Assembly: GCF_937468385.1 (NCBI RefSeq)
Contig: NZ_CALBWS010000024.1
Location: 1-64,000, forward strand
DNA from: Neobacillus rhizosphaerae
Lineage (GTDB): Bacteria > Bacillota > Bacilli > Bacillales > Cytobacillaceae
DNA: 64,000 nucleotides
Direction: 5' to 3'
A program made the translations under genes and the position numbers. The notes under the pieces were generated by a model. It was not told where the DNA came from and searched no databases. It saw nothing but the letters and a program-made list of their open reading frames with translations. Below, one piece after another: positions 1 to 8,421 of this stretch (the stretch's first letter is position 1; every line of letters starts with the position of its first letter).

Positions 1-221
1 TCCAGCCCCGACAAGCGCTGGAGGGCCTGACGTTGAAGTCGTTCTTTGACTTCAGCGGCAGGACCGAAGCGACCTCGAGGGGCTAGGCGCTGCAGCTAGA
101 CGGGCTCCCGGACCTCCCCGCTGAAAGCGAGTGCCCGGAGCGGAAATCAACAGGCCAGTTTGCAGGGCCAGTCCATTATTAAAAAATTGCCGAGAAAAAT
201 ACCCTTTCTCGACAATCTGAG
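1..221. repeat. 221-bp dispersed repeat, copy 1 (window edge)
   Basis: This stretch matches 25556-25776 base for base at a constant offset of 25555, with about six substitutions and no indel. It is GC-rich compared with its surroundings, carries short inverted segments such as cgacaagcgctgg, and ends in an AT-rich hairpin (cgagaaaaataccctttctcg). It has no convincing coding capacity. It resembles the intergenic repeats scattered through Bacillus and Neobacillus genomes. The copy may extend to the left of the window, because copy 2 has related sequence in front of it. Confidence 0.85.
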
Positions 222-295
222 TACATTCATAAGAATGTGCTATTTTTCTAGATCCAATATGATTTATGTGAATTACTTCTTCGCAGCTACGAAGC

Positions 296-661
296 TTAAA
301 ATGGTTCTCTTATATTGTATTTACGAAGTATGGTTTCTATTTTCATTCCCTTGCTAATGTCGCCTTTTGCCTTTACTTTTCCAGTCAATAATGCCATGGT
401 GCCACTTTGTTTTCCTAATAGAAATTTTTTGAAGTTATCATACGATAATGCCATCGTCACAGTAGGAGTAGATTCTACTCCTTCCTTAATCGTTAATTTT
501 CCATCATGAAAATAATGCTGATATGTACCTTCCGCCTCACCGTGAATGTCATATTGGACAATAGCTTCAAAGCCTTGAATCGGTCCGGGATTTTCATTGA
601 AAATTTCTTCAATTCTTATCATTAGGTCTGCTAAAGAATACTCATCAACTTTTTTGGCCAT
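296..661 (-). CDS. SCP2 sterol-binding-domain protein
   Basis: A 121-residue protein consisting of a single SCP2-like fold, which binds hydrophobic ligands such as lipids or acyl chains in a tunnel. The family pattern is visible in the middle (QYDIHGEAEGTYQHYFHDGKL, then a VTMALSYDNFKKFLLGK stretch) and in the C-terminal turn LLTGKVKAKGDISKGMKIE. There is no signal peptide or membrane segment, so it is cytosolic. The start is fixed by AAGGAGG seven bases before the ATG. It is a single gene without clear operon partners. Bacillus members of this family are mostly uncharacterised, so its ligand is unknown. Confidence 0.85.
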   Translation of the reverse strand: MAKKVDEYSLADLMIRIEEIFNENPGPIQGFEAIVQYDIHGEAEGTYQHYFHDGKLTIKEGVESTPTVTMALSYDNFKKFLLGKQSGTMALLTGKVKAKGDISKGMKIETILRKYNIREPF

Positions 662-784
662 GGATTAATTCCTCCTTGAAATGTAAAAAACTAAAGCAAT
701 TCCCTTACTAACATGATACTAATACCTATCCGTATCTTACAATGAATATTTTTCGAACATTTTCGAATATTACCCATTTTTAAA

Positions 785-930
785 AAAACTCGCCGATAAG
801 TGAACTCCGAAGGGAGGTTCATGAGGAGTAGTACTCGAAAACACAGCTTTTTAATTGAGAAGCCTATGGTCAGGAAGTTTTCGTTCGTGCACTTATGCCT
901 GAAATGAAAGTTACTCTTCCTATCGGCTAA
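785..930. repeat. Degenerate dispersed repeat, family A copy 1
   Basis: This fills most of the 312-bp gap between the SCP2 gene and the polyferredoxin gene. It is bounded by a short inverted repeat, gccgata at 792-798 and tatcggc at 921-927. Its core (acacagcttttt, gaagcctat, gtgcacttatgc) recurs in order, with substitutions, at about 61915-62030. No coding potential is seen. Confidence 0.5.
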
Positions 931-959
931 AAAAAAAGGCAGCCGGTTAAATGGCTGCT
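929..959 (-). terminator. Terminator of the polyferredoxin gene
   Basis: On the minus strand a GCAGCC/GGCTGC stem (53-58 against 39-44 within 900-960) is followed by a run of T residues just downstream of the stop at 974. Confidence 0.75.
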
Positions 960-973
960 AATTGGACAATGAC

Positions 974-1990
974 CTAATGACCGATATATCGTGCATCTGG
1001 AATCAATTCTTTCCATTCTTTATAAGAAATGATGGTATCCCAGTGGCCTGTCATTTTTGCAATCCCAATAATAACGAAGAACAGGACGAAGAAGGTTACT
1101 GGAACAAACCATTTATTTACCTTTTTATTTGCAACCGTCATATTTAGCGTATCCTTAACAGGGCAGGCTTCCACACATGACATACAGGCGGAACAATTTA
1201 GTGAATTGACTTTTTCAATTTTATGAACCTGCAATCTTTGCGGGCAAACCTTTGTACACATTTCGCAAGAAGTACAGGTATCTTCATTACGTTGTATTTT
1301 TGTTATTCTAAAAATACTACCAAGACCGATCAAAGCACCATATGGGCAAAGGAAACGGCACCAAAAGTTTCTGAAAAATAAAGATAGAATAAAGATGACA
1401 ATGACAAATTTCAAAGTAAAGCCGCCAATATTTAGGAATAACAAAAGCATTTTTACATCGGAAACCTTATTATAGGGATCCACGAGAAAGTTTTTGGCGC
1501 TGAAGATATCCATTTGAATAACCATAGCTACAAAGAATAGTAGCAAAACATATTTTATAGGTGTTAATAACCAAACCAGCCATCGTGGAAGCTCAAAATT
1601 CTTTTTAAAAATTTTTCTTCCAAGCCATCCAATCATTTCTCCAGCTGTACCGACAGGGCAAATCCAGCTGCAGAAGGATTTACGAAGAAGAAAGCCTGCT
1701 CCAATAAAAAATGCAAGCAAGACAAGCCCAGCGGGATGGATGGCATCAAATTCCCCGCTGGTCAGCCAAACCTTCAGGGCAACTAAGGCACTGATTGGTA
1801 AAAAACCTTCCACTGCAGATGGTCTTTCGACGAAAGGCGTCTTTCCGAGAGTTTCAAAATGCTGATAAAATTGATAAAACTGAAATCCTACATATAGTAA
1901 AAACAAAAGAAACATAGCTTGAACGACATATCTTGTGATTTGAACCGGCTTATGTTTCAATTGTTTCTTGTACCACGCTACTGATTTCAT
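974..1990 (-). CDS. Membrane polyferredoxin (NapH/YccM/CcoG-like 4Fe-4S protein)
   Basis: A 338-residue membrane iron-sulfur protein expected to pass electrons between the quinone pool and a redox partner. About five membrane segments are interrupted by the conserved CSWICPVG and CRFLCPYG turns. Two ferredoxin-type clusters follow (CTSCEMCTKVCP and CSACMSCVEACP), and a last membrane helix sits near the C-terminus. The open frame extends 17 codons further upstream, but GGAGG lies seven bases before the ATG at 1990, so I use that start. An Fnr-like site upstream suggests anaerobic induction, which fits the nitrate-reductase-like operon nearby. It lacks the C-terminal Ig-like domain of CcoG, so NapH/YccM-like is the better label. 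Its partner is unknown. Confidence 0.8.
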   Translation of the reverse strand: MKSVAWYKKQLKHKPVQITRYVVQAMFLLFLLYVGFQFYQFYQHFETLGKTPFVERPSAVEGFLPISALVALKVWLTSGEFDAIHPAGLVLLAFFIGAGFLLRKSFCSWICPVGTAGEMIGWLGRKIFKKNFELPRWLVWLLTPIKYVLLLFFVAMVIQMDIFSAKNFLVDPYNKVSDVKMLLLFLNIGGFTLKFVIVIFILSLFFRNFWCRFLCPYGALIGLGSIFRITKIQRNEDTCTSCEMCTKVCPQRLQVHKIEKVNSLNCSACMSCVEACPVKDTLNMTVANKKVNKWFVPVTFFVLFFVIIGIAKMTGHWDTIISYKEWKELIPDARYIGH

Positions 1991-2045
1991 CACGATTCCT
2001 CCATTCTTCGTTACATTTACTATAAAGAAGGGAAAAATCAAGGTA

Positions 2046-2061
2046 TGTGATTTAGATCATT
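2046..2061 (-). promoter_or_regulatory. Fnr-like activator site with class II spacing
   Basis: The + strand reads TGTGATTTAGATCATT: a perfect TGTGA half site, six bases, then TCA. The core TGATTTAGATCA is a palindrome. A -10 hexamer TATAGT lies on the minus strand at 2024-2019. The palindrome centre therefore sits about 41.5 bp upstream of the expected start of transcription, the classical activating position for Crp/Fnr proteins. Confidence 0.55.
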
Positions 2062-2199
2062 GCAAAGATCCAATTCAAGGAAATGTCATATTGATGACTT
2101 AAATCTGTCAAATATTCACTTATTATTGTCCTTTCAAACGTGTAAACGGTTAATACAAAATTTGGATCAACCCTTAAAAGCACCAACAGAAACAGTTTC

Positions 2200-3186
2200 T
2201 TATTTTTCTGATGCAAATAAAATATTATTTTCTTTCCTAACTTCTTCCGTAATCCTTAGTACTAACTTACTCCAACTTTTTAATTCTTCATACTCTTGGA
2301 CGTTTTTTGATTCAATGATCTTGGCAATATTTATACATTCATAGACCATGTCTTGTTCTTCTTGCTCCACACTCAAGATTTGACTTTCTTTTGAATGGCG
2401 GTTCATGAATTTAATGTTCGAAATTGGTGCTGCATCCTCAAGGACAAAGGTACCCTTTTCCCCGTGTATTTCACATGGAATCATCGAATCTGATATTTTC
2501 GAACAAAGGATGGTACAAATAAAGGAATCATATTGTAATACAAGTGTGCCACTGCCGTCGACACCACTTCTTAACAGGACAGGGTGATAGGTTACCCTTT
2601 GAGGTTCGCCAAACAAGCCAACTGCCAAATAAAGCGGATAAACGCCCAAATCAACGAGCGCACCACCCGAGTAAGTCGCTGAGAAAATATTTGGTTCCTC
2701 CCCTTGTAAAAATAGATCATAGCGGGAGGAATACTTCATATAGGTAAGGATTGTACTTCTAAGCTCTCCGGCCATATGGAGTTTTTCTTTTAATATTTGG
2801 TAATTAGGTGTATGGATATTGCGAATCGCTTCAAACAAAAAAACGCCATTCTCCTCAGCTGTCCGGTAAGCGATCTCTAATTCAGCTGTATTTGAAAAAA
2901 TCGGCTTTTCACATATGACATGCTTTTTATTTTTCAAAAAAGTTAACGCTTGCTCAAAATGGACAGAATTAGGTGAAGCAATATAAACTGCTTCAATCTC
3001 TTTGCTATTCACCATGTCTGCTAAATGGGTATAATAATGGGGAGCATTATTTTTATCAGCAAACTGCTTTGCCTTGTCTTCTGTCCGCGAATAAACTCCA
3101 ACTAAATGGAAGAATCCGCTAAAGTTTGCTGCTTGGATAAAGGATTCAGTTATCCATCCTGTTCCTACTGTGGCAAAATTAATCAT
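2200..3186 (-). CDS. Gfo/Idh/MocA family NAD(P)-dependent oxidoreductase
   Basis: A 328-residue protein with an N-terminal Rossmann fold. The dinucleotide loop is degenerate (INFATVGTGWITESF), and the family signature VICEKPIF supplies the catalytic lysine region at about residues 91-98. The C-terminal half is the alpha/beta domain that shapes the sugar or polyol substrate pocket (GGALVDLGVYPLYLA, a DxxVYP-like motif). These enzymes oxidise or reduce sugars, inositols or their derivatives in the cytosol, and the substrate cannot be read from sequence. The start is supported by AAAGGGG six bases before the ATG. It is a single gene, with glnS transcribed divergently. Confidence 0.85.
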   Translation of the reverse strand: MINFATVGTGWITESFIQAANFSGFFHLVGVYSRTEDKAKQFADKNNAPHYYTHLADMVNSKEIEAVYIASPNSVHFEQALTFLKNKKHVICEKPIFSNTAELEIAYRTAEENGVFLFEAIRNIHTPNYQILKEKLHMAGELRSTILTYMKYSSRYDLFLQGEEPNIFSATYSGGALVDLGVYPLYLAVGLFGEPQRVTYHPVLLRSGVDGSGTLVLQYDSFICTILCSKISDSMIPCEIHGEKGTFVLEDAAPISNIKFMNRHSKESQILSVEQEEQDMVYECINIAKIIESKNVQEYEELKSWSKLVLRITEEVRKENNILFASEK

Positions 3187-3383
3187 AATAATCCCCTTTC
3201 TATTTATGCATCCTTAAAGTAACATTTTAGTCCTTTTTAGCTTTCCTTACCATTTTTATATTTAAATCGACTAAATAATTCCACACTTGGAGTGTTTTAC
3301 TCATGAATTGTTGGGAACAATGGAAAAATATCAATATTTATGTTATTTATTAATAGTAGACAAGATGAAAGAGGTTGAAAAGT

Positions 3384-5072
3384 GTGGACAATCAAACATC
3401 AAATTTTATTAAAGATATTATGATAAAAGATTTGGAATCAGGTCATCACAGCAAAATCGTAACTCGTTTCCCTCCAGAGCCAAATGGTTATTTACATATT
3501 GGACATGCAAAATCAATTATCATCAATTTTGGCTTAGCCGATGAATTTAACGGAAAAACCAATTTACGCTTTGACGATACAAACCCGACAAAGGAAGATA
3601 TCGAATATGTAAATTCCATTAAAGAAGACGTAAAATGGCTGGGATTCGAATGGGATGACTTATTATTCGCCTCCAATTATTTCGAGGAAATGTATAACAA
3701 AGCTGTACTTTTAATTAAAAAAGGACTGGCATATGTAGATGACCTTACTGCTGACGAAATCCGTGAATATCGCGGCACGCTGACAGATCCAGGGAAAAAT
3801 AGCCCATACCGCGAGCGATCCATTGAGGAAAACCTTGATTTATTCGAGCAGATGAGGAACGGTGAGTTCGCTAACGGTCAAAAGGTCTTGCGGGCAAAAA
3901 TTGATATGGCCTCACCAAATATTAATTTGCGTGACCCTGTCATCTACCGAATTTCCCATGCTACACATCATAATACGGGCGATAAATGGTGCATTTATCC
4001 CATGTATGCTTTTGCCCACCCACTTGAAGATGCGATTGAGGGTGTCACTCATTCGATTTGTACGATTGAATTTGAGGATCAACGTCCCCTTTATAATTGG
4101 GTTGTGGAACAAAGTGAAATGGAGAACACACCACAGCAAATTGAGTTTGGCCGCTTAAACGTGTCCAATACGGTTATGAGTAAACGAAAGCTTAAACAAT
4201 TGGTAGACGAAGGGTTTGTTGATGGCTGGGATGACCCGCGAATGCCAACCATTTCCGGGATGAGAAGAAAAGGGTTTACCCCTGAATCCATTCGTACCTT
4301 TGTTAGTGAAACAGCGATTACTAAAAACAACAGTACTGTTGACTCGCAAATGCTCGAACACTTTGTCCGTGAAGATTTGAAACTTAAAACACCGCGGACA
4401 ATGGGTGTGATTAACCCTTTAAAAGTGGTCATCACCAATTATCCAGAAGGCCAAATTGAATTACTTGATGCTGAAATCAACCCAGAAAATCCAGAAATGG
4501 GGATGCGGAAAATTCCGTTTTCTCGTGAAATTTATATCGAAAAAGATGATTTTATGGAAGATCCGCCCAAAAAATATTTCCGTCTATTCCCTGGCAATGA
4601 GGTTCGCCTTAAAAATGCGTATTTCATTAAATGTGAAGAAATCGTCAAGGATGCGAACGGGGAGGTTGTCGAGTTGCGCTGCACATACGACCCGGAAACC
4701 AAAAGTGGTACTGGCTTTACTGGCCGCAAAGTGAAAGGAACAATTCATTGGGTAGAAGTAACACATGCGGTACCTGCTGAATTCCGCCTATATGAACCGC
4801 TTATTTTGGACGAAACAGAAGATGACAGTGATAAGGAGACAACTTTCCTTGATCATGTAAATCCAAAATCATTAGAAGTGCTGCAAGGCTTTGTCGAGCC
4901 AAACATGAGAGAAAGCAGACCGCAGGAGAAATTTCAGTTCTTTAGACACGGTTACTTTAATGTTGATCCAAAAGACACGACAGTAGATAAGCTGGTCTTT
5001 AACCGAATCGTTTCCTTAAAGAGTTCGTTTAAAATTACAAAAAAATGGTGTCAGGCACCAAATGGTGCCTGA
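3384..5072 (+). CDS. glnS: Glutaminyl-tRNA synthetase
   Basis: Charges tRNA-Gln with glutamine. The class I catalytic core is clear: PPEPNGYLHIGHAKS near residues 30-44 contains the HIGH motif, and VMSKRKL near 263 is the KMSKS-loop variant of the GlnRS/GluRS group. The C-terminal beta-barrel anticodon-binding region follows and no YqeY domain is fused. The frame opens at a TTG at 3375, but AGAGG is nine bases before the GTG at 3384, so I use GTG (562 residues). The last residues (about WCQAPNGA) are encoded by the terminator hairpin itself. B. subtilis and most bacilli lack GlnRS and make Gln-tRNA through GatCAB, so this gene was probably gained by transfer. Confidence 0.95.
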   Translation: MDNQTSNFIKDIMIKDLESGHHSKIVTRFPPEPNGYLHIGHAKSIIINFGLADEFNGKTNLRFDDTNPTKEDIEYVNSIKEDVKWLGFEWDDLLFASNYFEEMYNKAVLLIKKGLAYVDDLTADEIREYRGTLTDPGKNSPYRERSIEENLDLFEQMRNGEFANGQKVLRAKIDMASPNINLRDPVIYRISHATHHNTGDKWCIYPMYAFAHPLEDAIEGVTHSICTIEFEDQRPLYNWVVEQSEMENTPQQIEFGRLNVSNTVMSKRKLKQLVDEGFVDGWDDPRMPTISGMRRKGFTPESIRTFVSETAITKNNSTVDSQMLEHFVREDLKLKTPRTMGVINPLKVVITNYPEGQIELLDAEINPENPEMGMRKIPFSREIYIEKDDFMEDPPKKYFRLFPGNEVRLKNAYFIKCEEIVKDANGEVVELRCTYDPETKSGTGFTGRKVKGTIHWVEVTHAVPAEFRLYEPLILDETEDDSDKETTFLDHVNPKSLEVLQGFVEPNMRESRPQEKFQFFRHGYFNVDPKDTTVDKLVFNRIVSLKSSFKITKKWCQAPNGA

Positions 5073-5083
5073 AACCCTTTTTT
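5052..5083 (+). terminator. Terminator overlapping the end of glnS
   Basis: CAGGCACC (5052-5059) pairs perfectly with GGTGCCTG (5064-5071) around a four-base loop, and a run of six T follows. The stem includes the last glnS codons and the TGA stop. Confidence 0.85.
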
Positions 5084-5119
5084 AAAAGTTAAGAAAGTAT
5101 AAAATTTTCAACTTTGAGA

Positions 5120-5268
5120 ATTGTCCAGCTCCAGCGCCCTAGCGACTAGAGTGCTTCCCTCACCTCCCTACGATAAGTCAACATCGGTTCGCTAACGCTC
5201 ACCGTGTTTCCTTTATCTCAGTCGATTCAGTCCAGCCCTTACGTCGCTGACCAGGTCGCTTGCGCTTT
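5120..5268. repeat. Degenerate GC-rich intergenic repeat
   Basis: The sequence runs from ttgtccagctccagcgccct to gaccaggtcgcttgcgctttt. It has the wording of the same Bacillus intergenic repeat group as the 221-bp element (gtccagc, agcgcc, tcgctt), but is rearranged and diverged. It fills the space between the convergent glnS and kinase genes. Confidence 0.45.
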
Positions 5269-5270
5269 TC

Positions 5271-6290
5271 TTAATTCTCATGCGAAATCGGCACTTCTAA
5301 AATAATTTTTGTTCCCTTCCCAGGTGAAGTAGTAACCATGAGCTCTCCCCCGACTGAGCGAGCCCGTTCATCCATGCTGAAAAGCCCGACACCTAGGGAT
5401 TGCCTTTCCCGGTCAAATCCCATTCCTTTGTCCTCTACCAATACCCTAACCACATTGTCCATCTCTCTTACGGTGACCGTTGCTGTAGAAACATTTGCGT
5501 ATTTCCGGATATTCGTTAGTGCCTCTTGAATAATCCGATAAATGGTCAGTGCTATACTGATATTTAGACGGCGATTTAAGACACAATCAAAATAAACATC
5601 GATATTATAATGGTCTGAATAACGGGATAAATAAGAACGGATGGCTGGTACTAAACCAAGGTCATCTAAAACAGATGGGCGCAGCTCCCATGAGATTTCA
5701 CGAATTTCCTCAATTAGTTGAGTGGCTTCCTTTTGCATTTGCTGTAGCAATGGATGATCCATTTCAGACAGTAAACGATTAATCGTGATTAAGTGGCTAT
5801 AAAGATTTTGCCCAATTCCATCGTGCAAATTTCTCGACAGTCGCTTTCGTTCCTCTTCCTGCACATCAATGATGGTTGTCATCATTTTTTGTAATTCCTG
5901 CTCAACACGTTTTCTTTCGGTAATTTCATAGCGAATCGCCAAATACTGATAAGGTTTCCCTTTTTCGCTTAAAAAAGGAACAATTGTTGTATCGACCCAA
6001 TAGTACGTACCATCTTTAGCCCTATTGCAGATTTCACCCTTCCATACTTTCCCTGACCCAAGCGTTATCCACATGTCCTTAAAAAAGTTTTTTGGATGGT
6101 AACCCGAGTTTATGATTCTATGATCGTTGCCTACTAGTTCTTCCCGTGAGTATTTAGAGATCTGACAAAATTGATCATTCACATATGTAATCATGCCCTG
6201 CGAATCGGTGATGGCAACAATTGATGAGATATCGAGGGCAAATTTATAATCTATCAGTTCATTTTTCATTTTTTGAAAATCAACATCCAT
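5271..6290 (-). CDS. PAS-domain sensor histidine kinase (NreB/DegS-type HisKA_3)
   Basis: A cytosolic kinase of about 339 residues. An N-terminal PAS domain (roughly 15-130: ISSIVAITDSQG, YVNDQFCQISKYS, then the PAC segment YQYLAIRYEITERK) is followed by a coiled linker and the HisKA_3 phosphoacceptor motif EEERKRLSRNLHDGIGQN. The HATPase_c domain has EALTNIRKYA, EDKGMGFD and GVGLFSMDERA. Staphylococcal NreB senses oxygen through an iron-sulfur cluster held by cysteines in its PAS domain. That cysteine set is absent here, so the ligand must differ. It is the last gene of the operon and almost overlaps the GAF gene. The start is uncertain: the ATG at 6290 has GGGGG six bases upstream, while ATG or GTG codons at 6296-6308 are poorly placed. 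Confidence 0.85.
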   Translation of the reverse strand: MDVDFQKMKNELIDYKFALDISSIVAITDSQGMITYVNDQFCQISKYSREELVGNDHRIINSGYHPKNFFKDMWITLGSGKVWKGEICNRAKDGTYYWVDTTIVPFLSEKGKPYQYLAIRYEITERKRVEQELQKMMTTIIDVQEEERKRLSRNLHDGIGQNLYSHLITINRLLSEMDHPLLQQMQKEATQLIEEIREISWELRPSVLDDLGLVPAIRSYLSRYSDHYNIDVYFDCVLNRRLNISIALTIYRIIQEALTNIRKYANVSTATVTVREMDNVVRVLVEDKGMGFDRERQSLGVGLFSMDERARSVGGELMVTTSPGKGTKIILEVPISHEN

Positions 6291-6304
6291 TTCCATCCCC
6301 CGCA

Positions 6305-6754
6305 TCACAATAAATGCTTCTTTAAAATCTGTTCCAAGGATAGTGCAGACGCCTTAACCTTTTCCTGCTCCTCTTCGCTAAAGGAATATTTTTCCCTTTT
6401 TCCGACAAGCAAGACCCCTTTTGGAACATGATTAAAAAATATAGGAACTGCATAGGATGAGACAAGTTTTTCAGCAAGTGCAATCGGATAATCCGTCATT
6501 TTCCCCAAAATATCGTGAGGAAAATCTGTCATCATCATTGGGCTTCCACTTGAAATGATTTTTCCAGCAATTCCTTTTCCGAAACGAACCGTAATTCTTT
6601 TGTATTTATCATTTAAATTGCCTATTGCATAATGCCATCGGACATCAGGGCCTACTTTATTTTGAATGGCAAGCCCGACAAAATCGCAGCAGGCCACAGC
6701 CTTTAGCTGGGAGCAAACATCGATAACCTCTTGCAATTCTCTTAACTCTGTCAT
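6305..6754 (-). CDS. GAF-domain protein, NreA-like nitrate sensor candidate
   Basis: A 149-residue protein made almost entirely of one GAF domain (CCDFVGLAIQ, RFGKGIAGKIISSG, YAVPIFFNHVPKGVLLVGK). In staphylococci the GAF protein NreA binds nitrate and tunes the kinase NreB. Length, domain and position between the regulator and a PAS kinase match an nreABC arrangement, and the operon encodes a nitrate-reductase-like enzyme. There are no membrane segments. Nitrate binding is inferred from family and context, not from identified ligand residues. Confidence 0.75.
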   Translation of the reverse strand: MTELRELQEVIDVCSQLKAVACCDFVGLAIQNKVGPDVRWHYAIGNLNDKYKRITVRFGKGIAGKIISSGSPMMMTDFPHDILGKMTDYPIALAEKLVSSYAVPIFFNHVPKGVLLVGKREKYSFSEEEQEKVKASALSLEQILKKHLL

Positions 6755-6769
6755 CCTATGTGATTCCCC

Positions 6770-7423
6770 TTAAATATCATAACCTAATAACCCTTTTTTA
6801 ACGGCATATTCCACGAGCTCAGGTCTGGTTTTCATTTGCAATTTTTCCATCAAGTTTCCTTTGTGGGTCTCTACTGTTTTCACACTAATGACCAGTTGCT
6901 CTGCAATTTCTTTGTTTGAGTATCCCTTGGCAATCAGCGTTAAAACTTCCCTTTCTCGGTCTGATAAAAGATTGTACGTATCATTACCATCATGCCTGAC
7001 ACCAGCCAAATATTCCTCCATTAATCGCTTCTGTGCTGAAGGATGAAGATAGGCATCTCCTGCCGCAACCGATTCAATTGCCGTCAGCAATTCATCGTGT
7101 GGGGCACTTTTTAAAATACAACCCGAAGCCCCGCCTTGAATCGCTCGGAAGAGGTATTCTTCATCATCATGCATCGTTAAAATAAGAATATTAATCTCTG
7201 GCATCAGCTTTTTCAATTCAGTTGTCGCCGACAACCCGTCTTTACCGTGAGGCATGCTTAAATCCATCACTACGACATCAGGCTTTAACTTTAATGCCTT
7301 TTTTATTCCTTCATTGCCTTCAGAAGCTTCACCAATCACTTCCACTTCTGGATTTGTATTTAGCAACATTTTAAGGCCCATTCTAACAACAGCATGATCA
7401 TCAACCAATAGGATTTTTATCAA
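6770..7423 (-). CDS. NarL/FixJ-family response regulator (NreC-like)
   Basis: A receiver domain (residues 1-120) has the acidic pair DD near the start (LLVDDHAVVR), the phosphoacceptor aspartate in VVMDLSMPHG, the TM pair in ILTMHDDEE and the lysine in ILKSAP. A LuxR-type helix-turn-helix follows at the C-terminus (LSDREREVLTLIAKGYSNKEIAEQL, then VKTVETHKGNLMEKL). The frame opens at a TTG at 7429, but AAAGGAG is eight bases before the TTG at 7423. It is probably phosphorylated by one or both kinases encoded on either side. The box shared between the operon promoter and the FNT promoter is its likely target. Confidence 0.85.
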   Translation of the reverse strand: MIKILLVDDHAVVRMGLKMLLNTNPEVEVIGEASEGNEGIKKALKLKPDVVVMDLSMPHGKDGLSATTELKKLMPEINILILTMHDDEEYLFRAIQGGASGCILKSAPHDELLTAIESVAAGDAYLHPSAQKRLMEEYLAGVRHDGNDTYNLLSDREREVLTLIAKGYSNKEIAEQLVISVKTVETHKGNLMEKLQMKTRPELVEYAVKKGLLGYDI

Positions 7424-7443
7424 TTTCAACTCTCCTTTACGTT

Positions 7444-8097
7444 CTATAAAGGTAGGGACAGTTCAATAGAGGTTCCTTCTCCTATTTTAGAGGAAATCAG
7501 GCATTTTCCGCCAGTTAGAAGCATTCTTTCTTTCATCGCAGCAATACCTGATGCATAATTGTCATCTGTGTATTCCTCTAGTTGGAATCCATTACCAAAA
7601 TCAATGATAGTAATTTCTAGCTTATCCTCTGTCCATATAAAACTCATTTTCACATTTGATGTATCCGCATACTTCACAATATTCGTTAGTGCTTCCTGAC
7701 ACACCCGAAACACAGCAATACTGTTTTTTTCCGGCAGCACTTTTTCCTCACCAGTTGATTCTAAATCCACCAAAATTCCAAATGTCGAGGTATATAACGT
7801 AAGATAGCTTTTCACAGCAGGAAGTAACCCAAGCGTTGTTAGAACAGGAGGATGCAATTCAACAGAAAGAAGTCTAATTTCTTGGATCGTTTTTTCAATC
7901 AGTTGTTCCATTTCCTCCAAATAATTTTTCATATTCGGCTCGCCGACACCAGACTTTACATACTGTAATCCTGTTAAAATACTATATAGGTTCTGTCCGA
8001 CACCTTCATGTAGTTCCTCTGAAATCCGCTTAATTTCTTCTTCCTGTGATTGGATAATATAGGAGCTTATCTGTTCCTTAGGTTGTATACGCTCCAT
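7444..8097 (-). CDS. Soluble HisKA_3 histidine kinase without a sensor domain
   Basis: About 217 residues. The HisKA_3 motif EEEIKRISEELHEGVGQN begins near residue 20, so there is almost no N-terminal sensory region. HATPase_c motifs follow (CQEALTNIVKYA, DFGNGF, SGIAAMKERM, GEGTSIELSLPL). This is a second kinase beside a single regulator. It could phosphorylate the NreC-like regulator constitutively, heterodimerise with the PAS kinase, or take its signal from the GAF protein. The ATG at 8097 is preceded by GGAGGGGGTGA, and an upstream ATG at 8115 overlaps that ribosome-binding site. Confidence 0.8.
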   Translation of the reverse strand: MERIQPKEQISSYIIQSQEEEIKRISEELHEGVGQNLYSILTGLQYVKSGVGEPNMKNYLEEMEQLIEKTIQEIRLLSVELHPPVLTTLGLLPAVKSYLTLYTSTFGILVDLESTGEEKVLPEKNSIAVFRVCQEALTNIVKYADTSNVKMSFIWTEDKLEITIIDFGNGFQLEEYTDDNYASGIAAMKERMLLTGGKCLISSKIGEGTSIELSLPL

Positions 8098-8139
8098 TCC
8101 ATTCACCCCCTCCATTTTATAAAAAAAGACAGGCTTTTT

Positions 8140-8421
8140 TTAAAAAACCTGAATCTCTTTTATAATATAGGTTAAACCACTTTTTTGGTCAAATGCTGAC
8201 CATTGCCCTTTAAATTCATTCACAAGACTAATCAATGGGACGGCCAGAAAATTTATATCGTTGAAATAAAAGCGAATATGGGTTCCGTCAGGACAAAGTT
8301 GAACTTTTTTTATTGTTTTCTTTACAGCAGGGGCCTGATCTCCGCCATCTTGATCTTGAATCGAAATTTCTACAGGTATGCCTACGAATCGCTTTACATT
8401 ATCTAAGTTAATGGGTTCCAC
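8140..8421 (-). CDS. Small conserved-looking cytosolic protein, function unknown
   Basis: 93 residues, not recognised. It is acidic to neutral with no membrane segment and has a beta-rich look (PVEISIQDQDGG, HIRFYFNDINFLAVPLISLV). The GTG start overlaps the preceding gene by 14 bp. Being embedded between the Rieske end of the reductase operon and the regulatory genes suggests a role in assembly or regulation of that enzyme, but nothing in the sequence proves it. Confidence 0.7.
   Translation of the reverse strand: MEPINLDNVKRFVGIPVEISIQDQDGGDQAPAVKKTIKKVQLCPDGTHIRFYFNDINFLAVPLISLVNEFKGQWSAFDQKSGLTYIIKEIQVF

Noticed and set aside
2139..2156. cre-like sequence GTGTAAACGGTTAAT
   Set aside because: At least two mismatches at conserved positions and no fitting promoter, unlike the perfect site at 38840.
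3384..5072. GlnRS/YqeY fusion
   Set aside because: The protein ends right after the anticodon-binding domain; there is no room for a YqeY domain.
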